Positions 1-6,331 are shown, counted from the stretch's first letter. The stretch is DNA of 6,691 nt from Deltaproteobacteria bacterium (GCA_030624945.1 JAUXJB010000089.1:1-6691), one strand, 5' to 3'. A program made the numbers and translations. The notes: generated by a model not told the origin, from the letters alone.

Positions 1-300
1 GATATCGTCGAGAAGCTGGGCACATCCACCGGTCTGTTCTTCGTCGCCAACGCTGGCGAGGCGATCGACCAGGAGGGCCGCAAGATCATCGCGGCGCAGG
101 ACTTCGTGGCGAAGTACGGGGTGAAGAGCGTCTTCGGCATCGGGGGCACCTACCCCGGCGGTTACCTTCTGGTGACCGTGCTCTTCTGCCGCGACCTCTT
201 CACGCGTTCCGACGCAGAGCGTTGCGCGGCGCTGGTGAATTCCTTCAAGGAGGCCACGGGTGGCTTCCTCGAGCAGCGGAAGATCTTCGCGGACGCGTAG
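1..300 (+). CDS. C-terminal fragment of an uncharacterised, possibly sensory protein
   Basis: The frame is open from the first base of the window and ends at TAG 298-300, giving 99 residues of a gene that begins outside the window. A GTG at 106 could be read as a start, but the coding frame and its residue pattern continue unbroken upstream, so it is treated as internal. The fragment has a run with RKIIAAQDFVAKYGVKSVFG near residues 27-46, followed by a Gly-rich GIGGTYPGG turn and a hydrophobic strand, YLLVTVLFCRD. It then has an amphipathic C-terminal helix rich in E, K and F. This alternation of beta strands and a final helix resembles the end of a GAF- or PAS-like sensory fold, and I have a vague recollection of similar segments in multidomain signalling proteins. 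That link is inference and the family is not recognised with confidence. Only 14 bp separate its stop from the convergent CoA-transferase stop, and no terminator hairpin is visible there. Confidence 0.7.
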   Translation, partial: DIVEKLGTSTGLFFVANAGEAIDQEGRKIIAAQDFVAKYGVKSVFGIGGTYPGGYLLVTVLFCRDLFTRSDAERCAALVNSFKEATGGFLEQRKIFADA

Positions 301-314
301 AGGATACGGCTCGG

Positions 315-1532
315 CTACTCCTCGTAGGTGTCGAGCACGCCAGCCACGGCCAGCTTTGCGATGCGCTCGTCGTCATAGTGGAGGAGCTCCTGGAGCACTT
401 CCGTATTGTGCTCCCCGCATTGCGGCGGTGGCATCCGAAAGGTGGTCGGTGTCCTGGACAGGTGGATCGGGCTGCCGATCGTCTTGATCTTGCCCAGAGG
501 CGCGTACTCGTACTCCCAGAACATCTCCCGCGCTTCCAGCTGCGGGTCGTCCCAGATCTCGCCGAGATCCCGCACCGGCTCGTGAGGAATCCGGTGCTCG
601 TCCATCATCGCGCCCGCCTCCTCGCGTGTCCGCTCGCCCATCCAGGCTCGAACCTCCTCGATCATGTGGTTCGCATACTCCAGATAGGCTTCACGATCCG
701 TGACCGTCGGCGTCTCCAGCAGATCCGGGCGTTGCATCACGTCCCCTACGAACCGGGGCCAGGCGGGGCCGCTCGCCACCAGCACGATGTAGCCATCGTT
801 GCACGCGTACATCCCGTAGCTCGGCTGGTGGAGCGGGTGAAAATGGCCGTTGCGATGCGTCACCACGCCGCCGATCGAGTACCACATCGGAAAGCCGTCC
901 AGCACGGGGGGGATGGAGTCCAGCAGCGATACGTCCACCAGCTGCCCCTCGCCCGTGCGCTCGCGGTGGCGGAGCGCCCCCAGCAGGCCGACGCACAGGT
1001 GCAGACCCGCGTAGTAGTCCGCCAGCGAGTTGCCCGCCTTCATGGGAGGACCGTCCGGATCCCCCGTGATGCTCAGCCAGCCCCCGCGCGCCTGCGCCGA
1101 GTAGTCGTACCCGTTGCGATGCGCCTCCGGTCCGGTCCGCCCCAGTCCCGTGAGCGATGCCCAGATCAGGTCCGGACGCACGCTCCAGCCCCACTCCTCG
1201 GTCAATCCCAGCAGCGTCCGCGTGTGCAGGCTGTAGTTCTCGACGACGACGTCGCTCACGCGCAGGAGATCGGCCAGCACTTCCTTGGCCTCCGGCTTCG
1301 ACAGGTCCAGCGAGACCGCGCGCTTGTTCCGGTTGTTGCCCAGGAAGAAGCCGGAGATGGAGAATCGCTTGCCGTCGCGTTCGAAGCTGGGGCTGAAGCT
1401 GTCGCGTACGACCCCCGGCCGCTCCACTTTGATCACGTCCGCGCCCATGTCCGCCAATATCTGCGTGCAGTAGGGCGCGGCGATCATCTGCGAGAGATCG
1501 ATCACCCGGATCCCGTCCAGTGCGCTCGCCAT
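315..1532 (-). CDS. Class III CoA-transferase (CaiB/BaiF family)
   Basis: This 405-residue protein has the usual length for class III (CaiB/BaiF/formyl-CoA transferase) enzymes. These cytoplasmic dimers move CoA from a donor thioester to an acceptor carboxylate through an aspartyl-CoA thioester. Visible family marks are the N-terminal LDGIRVIDLSQMIAAPYCTQ (residues 5-24), ADMGADVIKVERPG (27-40), NKRAVSLDL (69-77) and DVVVENY (94-100). Next come a Gly/Tyr segment, NGYDYSAQARGGW (140-152), and the ADYYAGLH segment (171-178). Asp172 aligns by eye with the catalytic aspartate of formyl-CoA transferase (Asp169). ERTGEGQLVDVSLLDS (191-206) is also typical. The frame stays open upstream to an ATG at 1691, but that start would lie inside the divergent ligase gene. 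ATG 1532 directly precedes the conserved N-terminus and has a strong GAGGAGGG 4 nt upstream, so it is preferred. Substrates cannot be read from sequence; carnitine, bile acid, oxalate, succinate and branched-acid transferases all share this fold. The divergent acyl-CoA ligase suggests a role in acid activation. Confidence 0.95.
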   Translation of the reverse strand: MASALDGIRVIDLSQMIAAPYCTQILADMGADVIKVERPGVVRDSFSPSFERDGKRFSISGFFLGNNRNKRAVSLDLSKPEAKEVLADLLRVSDVVVENYSLHTRTLLGLTEEWGWSVRPDLIWASLTGLGRTGPEAHRNGYDYSAQARGGWLSITGDPDGPPMKAGNSLADYYAGLHLCVGLLGALRHRERTGEGQLVDVSLLDSIPPVLDGFPMWYSIGGVVTHRNGHFHPLHQPSYGMYACNDGYIVLVASGPAWPRFVGDVMQRPDLLETPTVTDREAYLEYANHMIEEVRAWMGERTREEAGAMMDEHRIPHEPVRDLGEIWDDPQLEAREMFWEYEYAPLGKIKTIGSPIHLSRTPTTFRMPPPQCGEHNTEVLQELLHYDDERIAKLAVAGVLDTYEE

Positions 1533-1536
1533 CAGA

Positions 1537-1544
1537 CCCTCCTC
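1537..1544 (-). promoter_or_regulatory. Ribosome binding site of the CoA-transferase
   Basis: Read on the minus strand this is GAGGAGGG, a near-perfect Shine-Dalgarno match ending 4 nt before the ATG at 1532. It decides the start in favour of 1532 over the upstream in-frame ATG at 1691. Confidence 0.75.
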
Positions 1545-1567
1545 GGAGTAGAAGCTCACTCGCAGTC

Positions 1568-1573
1568 TATAAT
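1568..1573 (+). promoter_or_regulatory. Candidate -10 element in the divergent control region
   Basis: A perfect TATAAT hexamer sits in the 79-bp gap (1533-1611) between the divergent CoA-transferase and acyl-CoA ligase genes, an A/T-rich spot in otherwise GC-rich DNA. Used on the plus strand it would start transcription near 1580 and give the ligase a leader of about 30 nt. No good TTGACA-like -35 lies 16-18 bp upstream; the bases near 1545-1550 read GGAGTA. If it is a promoter it may need an activator. On the minus strand the same bases read ATTATAGA, which could contribute a weak -10 for the transferase. No clear operator palindrome was found, only short ones such as GAGCTC (1578-1583) and CCCGGG (1586-1591). 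The assignment is inferred from position and one hexamer. Confidence 0.35.
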
Positions 1574-1596
1574 GGCAGAGCTCCGCCCGGGGCAGA

Positions 1597-1603
1597 AGAG
1601 GAG
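1597..1603 (+). promoter_or_regulatory. Ribosome binding site of the acyl-CoA ligase
   Basis: AGAGGAG ends 8 nt before the ATG at 1612. The match and spacing are good and support that start codon. Confidence 0.7.
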
Positions 1604-1611
1604 AAGATCTG

Positions 1612-3138
1612 ATGTCCCATCCTGGCATCCACGCTCGCGCGCATCCCGACAAAGCCTCCGTCATCATGGGGCGGAGTGGGGACGTCCTCACCTACCGAGA
1701 GCTCGAGGAGCGCTCGCGACGGATGGCCCAGCTGATGGCGGCCCGGGGTCTCGGAGTCGGAGACCACGTCGCGCTGCTGATGGAGAACAATCCCCGCTAC
1801 TTCGACATCTCCTGGGCGGCCCAGCGCTCGGGCATGTACTTCACGCCGGTGAACTGGCACCTGTCGGCGACCGAGGCGGGCTACATCGTCGAGAACTGCG
1901 GCGCCCGCTGCCTCGTCGTCTCCAAGGCGATGGCAGACATCGCCCGAGGCCTCGTCGAGCATGCCGGCAAGGTCGACATTCGCCTCATGGTCGACGGGAT
2001 CGCCGAGGGCTACGAGCCCTACGAGAAGGCCATCGCCGATTACCCCGCGGAGCCCCTCGACGAGGAGACCGAGGGCGCCTTCATGTTCTACTCGTCCGGT
2101 ACGACCGGACGGCCGAAGGGGATCATGCGACCGCTCAGCGGCAACCCCTTCGGCAGCGAGCTGCAGATGCAATTCATCCTCGAGCTCTACGAATTTGACG
2201 AGAGCTCAGTATACCTGTGCCCCGCGCCCCTCTACCATGCAGCTGCGGGCGCCTGGTCGACGATGGTTCAGCGCATTGGCGGGACGGTCATTCTCATGGA
2301 ATCCTTTGATGCGGCCGAGGCGCTCAAGCTGATCGAGCACCACCGCGTCACCCACGCGCAGTTCGTGCCCACCATGTTCGTGCGCATGCTCAAGCTCCCC
2401 GAGGAAGAACGCTCGGGCTACGATCTGTCGAGCCTGCGCAAGGCGATCCACGCGGCAGCTCCCTGTCCCGTCGAGGTCAAGCGGCAGATGCTGGACTGGT
2501 GGGGACCCGTCGTTTACGAGTACTACGCCTCGAGCGAGGCGGGCTTCGTGTCCATAGGCCCCGAGGAGTGGTTGGCCCATCCGGGGACGGTGGGGAAAGC
2601 GCAGGGCGTGCACATCGTTGGCGAGGACGGGGACGAGCTCTCGTCTGGCCAGGCGGGCACCATCTACTTCGAGGGCGCCAGCTTCGCGTATCACGGCGAG
2701 CCGGAGAAGACGGCGAACGCCTTCAACGAGCGGGGATGGGGCACAGTTGGCGACGTCGGCTACCTCGACGAGGAGGGGTACCTGCACCTGACGGATCGCA
2801 AGGACCACATGATCATCTCCGGAGGTGTCAACATCTACCCCCAGGAGACGGAGAACCTGCTGGTGGGACATCCGTCGGTACTCGACGTGGCCGTCATCGG
2901 CGTTCCGAGCGAGGAGTTTGGCGAGGAGGTGAAGGCCGTCGTACAGACCGTGGATCCCGGCCGCGCCGGTCCAGAGCTGGAGGAGGAGCTGATCGCCTGG
3001 TGCCGGGATCGCCTGGCGCACTACAAGTGCCCCCGCTCGATCGATTTCGTCGCCGAGCTCCCCAGGCTGGCGAGCGGCAAGCTGCTCAAGCGGAAGCTGA
3101 AGGACCGTTACTGGGAGGGCAGGGCTACGCGGATCTAG
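1612..3138 (+). CDS. AMP-forming acyl-CoA ligase (FadD-like, ANL superfamily)
   Basis: The 508-residue protein is a full-length acyl-CoA synthetase. It would activate a carboxylic acid with ATP to an acyl-adenylate and then transfer it to CoA in the cytoplasm. Core motifs appear in order. The phosphate-binding loop YSSGTTGRPKG is at 160-170 and PLYHAAA, with the aromatic/His pair, at 206-212. The adenine-pocket motif YYASSEAG is at 304-311, with Glu309 in the usual acidic place. GDVGYLDEEGY (380-390) carries the ribose-binding Asp381. The hinge and CoA-tunnel segment DRKDHMIISGGVNIYPQE is at 395-412, and Lys490 in LASGKLLKR is the adenylation lysine. The C-terminal subdomain (about 396-508) is complete, so the enzyme should be active. 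The N-terminus is short but typical of shorter FadD-type ligases. A good ribosome binding site supports ATG 1612. The acyl substrate (fatty, aromatic or steroid side-chain acid) cannot be decided by eye. The divergent CoA-transferase suggests related substrates. The 3' end overlaps the convergent methyltransferase by 14 bp. Confidence 0.95.
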   Translation: MSHPGIHARAHPDKASVIMGRSGDVLTYRELEERSRRMAQLMAARGLGVGDHVALLMENNPRYFDISWAAQRSGMYFTPVNWHLSATEAGYIVENCGARCLVVSKAMADIARGLVEHAGKVDIRLMVDGIAEGYEPYEKAIADYPAEPLDEETEGAFMFYSSGTTGRPKGIMRPLSGNPFGSELQMQFILELYEFDESSVYLCPAPLYHAAAGAWSTMVQRIGGTVILMESFDAAEALKLIEHHRVTHAQFVPTMFVRMLKLPEEERSGYDLSSLRKAIHAAAPCPVEVKRQMLDWWGPVVYEYYASSEAGFVSIGPEEWLAHPGTVGKAQGVHIVGEDGDELSSGQAGTIYFEGASFAYHGEPEKTANAFNERGWGTVGDVGYLDEEGYLHLTDRKDHMIISGGVNIYPQETENLLVGHPSVLDVAVIGVPSEEFGEEVKAVVQTVDPGRAGPELEEELIAWCRDRLAHYKCPRSIDFVAELPRLASGKLLKRKLKDRYWEGRATRI

Positions 3139-3871
3139 TGTCCTGTTCCGGGAGTGCGCTCGCATTCTCGGCAGCCGATCCAGTCCGTGGCTTCAGCGCG
3201 ACCGCGAGCCAACCGAAGCCGTCCAGCTGGGAATCGCACCGGATGACCTGCAGTCCCGACCGCTCGAGGCAGCTGCGAAGCTCGTCGGCGGTAAAGCGCC
3301 CGTCCCAGCGGCCGACCAGGCTCCACATGAACATGGTCCACGCGAACCACGGGTCCCGAAGCCAGGTTCGACCGCTCGGAATCGTTCGCCCTTCTGCACG
3401 CGGCTCCAGAAAGATGGCTCGACCCCCGGGTCGCAACACGCGGGCGACCTCGGAGAGGACGCGTTCCCTTTGGGGAACGAGATACAGGAACGAGTGTCCC
3501 GTCACCGCATCGACCGAAGAGGATCTCACGGGCAGATGGACGGCATCACTCCGCATCCACGACAGCGACTGCGCAGCTGTCGGGTAGCGCTCTCTGTTTC
3601 GCACGGCGCGTTGAATCATCTTCTTGGAGAAGTCCGTACCGATGATGCGAAGTCCGGGAACTTCTCCGGAGAGTTCGTACGCGCTGACTCCCGGACCCGA
3701 TCCTAGATCGAGTACGGCTTTCGTGTCGCTGGCAAGGTGGGCTGCCACGGAGCGGCAGTGCTCTTGCCAACGCGGCAGCTGACCGGCAGTGAAGTCGTAG
3801 TAGCCGGCTGCGATGTCGAATAACGTCCTGTTCAACGGTCGCGGCTTCCCTTCTGTTCGAGCTGGGAACAT
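3125..3871 (-). CDS. Class I SAM-dependent methyltransferase (Methyltransf_11/UbiE-like)
   Basis: The 248-residue protein has the Rossmann-like methyltransferase fold and would transfer a methyl group from S-adenosylmethionine to an unknown small molecule in the cytoplasm. An N-terminal segment, LFDIAAGYYDFTAG (17-30), precedes motif I, VLDLGSGPG (53-61), the SAM-binding glycine loop. Asp80 in IGTDFS ends strand beta2 and should bind the ribose of SAM. SDAVHLPV (108-115) is the motif around the adenine-binding acid. VARVLRPGGRAIFLEP (142-157) is the post-motif strand typical of UbiE/Methyltransf_11 proteins. The C-terminal part (about 165-228) is rich in Trp and Phe and probably forms the substrate lid. 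ATG 3871 has only a weak purine tract upstream. An in-frame TTG at 3835 (residue 13) has a better purine-rich site, AGAAGGGAAG, 9 nt before it, so the true start may be there. The gene seems less GC-rich than its neighbours. The substrate is unknown; quinone, fatty-acid and secondary-metabolite methyltransferases look alike. Confidence 0.88.
   Translation of the reverse strand: MFPARTEGKPRPLNRTLFDIAAGYYDFTAGQLPRWQEHCRSVAAHLASDTKAVLDLGSGPGVSAYELSGEVPGLRIIGTDFSKKMIQRAVRNRERYPTAAQSLSWMRSDAVHLPVRSSSVDAVTGHSFLYLVPQRERVLSEVARVLRPGGRAIFLEPRAEGRTIPSGRTWLRDPWFAWTMFMWSLVGRWDGRFTADELRSCLERSGLQVIRCDSQLDGFGWLAVALKPRTGSAAENASALPEQDTRSA
3845..3854 (-). promoter_or_regulatory. Possible ribosome binding site for an alternative TTG start
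   Basis: On the minus strand this reads AGAAGGGAAG and ends 9 nt before an in-frame TTG at 3835. If used, the methyltransferase loses 12 residues, which show no conserved motif, and the divergent gap to the next gene grows from 9 to 45 bp. The call rests on base composition and spacing only. Confidence 0.3.
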
Positions 3872-3880
3872 ACTCGTCCG

Positions 3881-4849
3881 ATGAGCTCCACGCGACCGTT
3901 CCCGGATCTGCCCGAGGAGGTGGCCGAGGTTGTCGGCAGGTCGTCCCTCTGCGAGTTCGCCACGCTCACCGCCAAGGGGATCCCCCTCGATACGCCGCTG
4001 AGCTGTCTCCCGAACGCCGACCACGGCACGGTGGAAGTCACCACGGGTCTCGCCTATCCGGCCAAGGCCGAACGCGCCCGGCGCAATCCGCGGGTCGGGA
4101 TGTTGCACGAGGGAAGACGCGGTGGCGCCGTGGTCGCGATCCGCGCGCTCGCCGCGGTGCACGATGCCGACGTCCAGGAGAACGCGGACCGTTTCATCCG
4201 CTGGGCAGCGCCGAGCGTGGGGAGGTTGTCGCGGGGGAAGTCGTGGAAGGAGATCCGAGGGGCGGTGTGGTACTGGTCTCGCATCTTCATCGAGTGCACC
4301 CCCGTGCAGGTGCTGTGGTGGCCGACTGGCGACACCGACCGGCAGCCGCAGCGCTGGGAAGCGCCGCCCGGTACAACGGTGCGCGCCTCCGACCCTCCGC
4401 CTCCGGGTCCGCCGAGCCCTGCTCCGCGCTGGCCCGTCGCCGACTGGAGCGAGCGGGCCGCCGAGGTCGTGGCCATGGACCCTCCCCACCTCGCTCTGGT
4501 CGATGGGCAGGGCTTCCCGCTGGTCTTGCGGGTGCGAGCTGTCGAGCGGACCGAGACCGGCTTTCGGCTCGACGTGCCAGCGGGGCACCCGTGGCCCGAG
4601 CTCTCGGGCGTGGGATCGCTGTCCTTTGGCGGACGCGGGACGTTCGTGGGGCAGGTCGAGCCCGGCTCCGGCGGCGCGACCTTCGCGGTCGAACGGATCC
4701 TCCCCGATCTGCCATTGGTGATCGACTCGGCACAGGTCTTCGAACCCTCGCCCGAGACCCGCAAGAACCTGATGGAACGCCTCGCCGGCGAGCTGGCTCG
4801 CCGACGGCAGTCCGTTCCCCACATCCCGGAGAGCCTACCGACTTCGTAG
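3881..4849 (+). CDS. Pyridoxamine 5'-phosphate oxidase-like split-barrel protein, probably two-domain
   Basis: This 322-residue protein begins with a region typical of the PNPOx-like flavin-binding split barrel. It has CEFATLTAKGIPLDTPLS at 24-41, a strand EVTTG (52-56), and AKAERARRNPRVGMLHEG (61-78), the K..N/R..PRV signature of the family. A partner helix follows around 96-110. Residues 162-185 form a Pro/Gly/Ser-rich linker. The second half repeats a similar logic: DPPHLALVDGQGFPLVLRVR (200-219), then strands FRLDVPAG and GVGSLSFGGRGTFVGQV (243-259). It looks like a second, degenerate barrel. Family members bind FMN, F420 or heme and act as small-molecule oxidoreductases or binding proteins; which applies here is not visible. 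True PNP oxidases are about 200-220 residues, so this is not a standard PdxH. ATG 3881 is the first start after an in-frame stop at 3821-3823; its ribosome binding site is weak. The hydrolase gene follows 46 bp downstream on the same strand with no visible terminator, so cotranscription is plausible. Confidence 0.85.
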   Translation: MSSTRPFPDLPEEVAEVVGRSSLCEFATLTAKGIPLDTPLSCLPNADHGTVEVTTGLAYPAKAERARRNPRVGMLHEGRRGGAVVAIRALAAVHDADVQENADRFIRWAAPSVGRLSRGKSWKEIRGAVWYWSRIFIECTPVQVLWWPTGDTDRQPQRWEAPPGTTVRASDPPPPGPPSPAPRWPVADWSERAAEVVAMDPPHLALVDGQGFPLVLRVRAVERTETGFRLDVPAGHPWPELSGVGSLSFGGRGTFVGQVEPGSGGATFAVERILPDLPLVIDSAQVFEPSPETRKNLMERLAGELARRRQSVPHIPESLPTS

Positions 4850-4895
4850 CCATCTCCGGTGGGCGGTCCGAACTCCCATTGCGTACCCTACCGAC

Positions 4896-5741
4896 GTGCG
4901 TGTACTCGGTGCCGCTACACTGTCTATTGTCGCGCTCTTGGGGGTAACCGCCGTGTGGAGTCCGCTCCTCGACCGAGTGATCTTCCAGCCCAGCCCCGGG
5001 ATCGATCTGCGACCGGAGCAGATCGGGCTCGAGGCGGAGGAGGTCTCACTCCGAGCGGAGGACGGCACCGAGCTGCACGCCTTCTTCCTCCCCTCCGAGG
5101 GGGCGTCCCGCGCACTCCTGTTCCTCCACGGGAATGCCGGAAACGCATCCCACCGGTTGCCAAACGCCGCGGAGTTGGTTCGCCTGGGGATCCACGTCCT
5201 GCTGCTCGACTATCGGGGATACGGGTTGAGCGAGGGGAGCCCGAGCGAGCAGGGTGTCTACGCGGATGCGCGCGCCGGCCTCGCCCACCTGGTCGCAAGG
5301 CGTGGAATTCCCGAGACCCGTGTCGTTCTGTTCGGTCGTTCCCTCGGGGGTGCGGTGGCCGTCGAGCTGGCGCGGGGCCGCCCCCTGGCCGGGGTGATCC
5401 TCGAGAGCACGTTTCCCTCTGCAGCGGAGATCGCACGGAGTGTGCTGGGTCCCCTGGGGGCCATCCTCGCCCGGGGCCGGTTCGAGTCGGATCGGAAGAT
5501 CGGCCAGGTTCGCAGTCCGCTCCTCTTCTTCCACGGCGATCGCGACGAGGTGGTCGACTTCGCGTTGGGGCAGCGCTTGTTTGAAGTGGCGCCGGACCCC
5601 AAGGAGTTCGAGGTGATTCCCGGGGCGGGACACAACGACACCACCTTGGTCGGGGGCCGGCCCTACTTCGCGAGGATCGGCCGGTTCCTGGACGAGGTTG
5701 CCCCCGAGGACGGAAGCGGGGCTCAGGGATCCGGCGTGTAG
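4896..5741 (+). CDS. Membrane-anchored alpha/beta hydrolase (BEM46/ABHD13-like)
   Basis: The 281-residue protein is an alpha/beta-hydrolase-fold enzyme, a serine esterase, thioesterase or peptidase of undefined substrate. Residues 4-22 form one hydrophobic helix followed by SPLLDRVIFQPSP. This N-terminal anchor with a 'FQPSP'-like exit is usual in the BEM46/ABHD13/YfhR group, with the catalytic domain probably on the outer face of the inner membrane. LFLHGNAGNASH (75-86) supplies the oxyanion loop and LDYRGYGLSEG (104-114) is the typical strand and turn. GRSLGG (147-152) is the nucleophile elbow with Ser149. HGDRDEVV (213-220) carries the likely catalytic Asp217, and GAGHND (243-248) carries His246. 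The triad is complete. The GTG start at 4896 keeps the anchor but has no clear Shine-Dalgarno site. A second GTG at 4953 (residue 20) has a G-rich stretch upstream but would remove the anchor, so 4896 is preferred. The last 19 bp overlap the convergent hypothetical gene. Confidence 0.92.
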   Translation: MRVLGAATLSIVALLGVTAVWSPLLDRVIFQPSPGIDLRPEQIGLEAEEVSLRAEDGTELHAFFLPSEGASRALLFLHGNAGNASHRLPNAAELVRLGIHVLLLDYRGYGLSEGSPSEQGVYADARAGLAHLVARRGIPETRVVLFGRSLGGAVAVELARGRPLAGVILESTFPSAAEIARSVLGPLGAILARGRFESDRKIGQVRSPLLFFHGDRDEVVDFALGQRLFEVAPDPKEFEVIPGAGHNDTTLVGGRPYFARIGRFLDEVAPEDGSGAQGSGV

Positions 5742-6322
5742 ATCAGATCATCGAGGGCAAAGCTGCCGACGAGCTCGTCACACATGGTCTCCTGTCCCGA
5801 GACGTGCGTATCGCATTTCCACAGCGCCACTTCATCGGCATGCACGTGAACGATGAAGCTTCCGTCGGGGAGCGCCTCTACCGAATCGGGTGTCACTTCC
5901 AGGAGCTCGCTCTGGTGATAGACGCCCTCCGTACCCCTCACGTCCTGTCCATCCACCAGGACCGCGACGACCTGTCCCACTCTGTCGGTATCGACCCAGA
6001 TCACGATGTCGTCCGACAGGATCGGTGAGCTCGAGTTGGGCAGGCTTGCGCAGAGATCGTGACGCGGAAACACGGCGGTCAGATGTCCGCTGGACGCGGC
6101 GTTGGCCAGACAGCTCGGATCGGAATCGCCGGGCGCGTAGAGCGGGCTCGCGGGCTCCTGAAGGTTCGGGTCACTCACGACAGAGACCGCATAGGGGGTA
6201 TCGGGATCGACGCCGTTGTGGTTGAGGCCCAGTACGGCCAGGCTCCACAGACCGAGAGAAAGTGCGTTGCGCGTGACCTTCCTCGCGCCGTTCAGCGTGC
6301 GCTCGGTCGAGGGCAATCTCAT
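5723..6322 (-). CDS. Hypothetical, probably exported protein with four cysteines
   Basis: The 199-residue product matches no family I recognise. Its N-terminus is basic (R8, R14, K15, R18) and followed by a hydrophobic run, ALSLGLWSLAVLGL (20-33), then polar residues. This looks like a signal peptide or a membrane anchor; no clean A-x-A cleavage site or lipobox cysteine is visible. The rest is acidic, rich in Asp, Val, Ser and Pro. It has four cysteines (71, 91, 170, 181) that could make two disulfides outside the cytoplasm. Strand-like runs such as DDIVIWVDT (104-112), QVVAVLVDGQDV (117-128) and GSFIVHVHADEVALW (154-168) suggest a small beta-rich domain. The start at 6322 lies 9 nt after the stop of the upstream dehydrogenase, so the two are likely one transcript. 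No strong Shine-Dalgarno site precedes it. The export signal, even cysteine count and tight spacing support a real gene, but its function is unknown. Confidence 0.75.
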   Translation of the reverse strand: MRLPSTERTLNGARKVTRNALSLGLWSLAVLGLNHNGVDPDTPYAVSVVSDPNLQEPASPLYAPGDSDPSCLANAASSGHLTAVFPRHDLCASLPNSSSPILSDDIVIWVDTDRVGQVVAVLVDGQDVRGTEGVYHQSELLEVTPDSVEALPDGSFIVHVHADEVALWKCDTHVSGQETMCDELVGSFALDDLIYTPDP

Positions 6323-6331
6323 CTCGATCGC

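Noticed and set aside
301..314. A possible terminator between the first gene and the CoA-transferase.
   Set aside because: The 14 bp are too short for a standard hairpin and show no inverted repeat.
1533..1691. A longer form of the CoA-transferase starting at ATG 1691.
   Set aside because: It would add 53 residues without family similarity and overlap the ligase gene. The start at 1532 has a strong ribosome binding site and matches the family N-terminus.
222..2198. A 658-codon open frame on the plus strand, running antisense to the CoA-transferase and into the ligase gene in another frame.
   Set aside because: The translation is Arg/Ala/His-rich with no domain pattern and crosses two clearly functional genes. 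Long antisense open frames are expected in GC-rich DNA.
2206..3165. A 319-codon minus-strand frame antisense to the acyl-CoA ligase.
   Set aside because: It mirrors a strongly conserved enzyme gene, shows no recognisable domain and has no ribosome binding site that stands out.
3872..4822. The minus-strand frame of the methyltransferase stays open for more than 300 further codons upstream, which could suggest a large fusion protein.
   Set aside because: That part is antisense to the split-barrel gene, has low-complexity Arg/Pro/Ala composition and no motif. The methyltransferase family is complete from about residue 1 of the short form.
4850..4895. A possible terminator or promoter between the split-barrel protein and hydrolase genes.
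   Set aside because: No hairpin with a T tract and no convincing -10/-35 pair is visible in the 46 bp.
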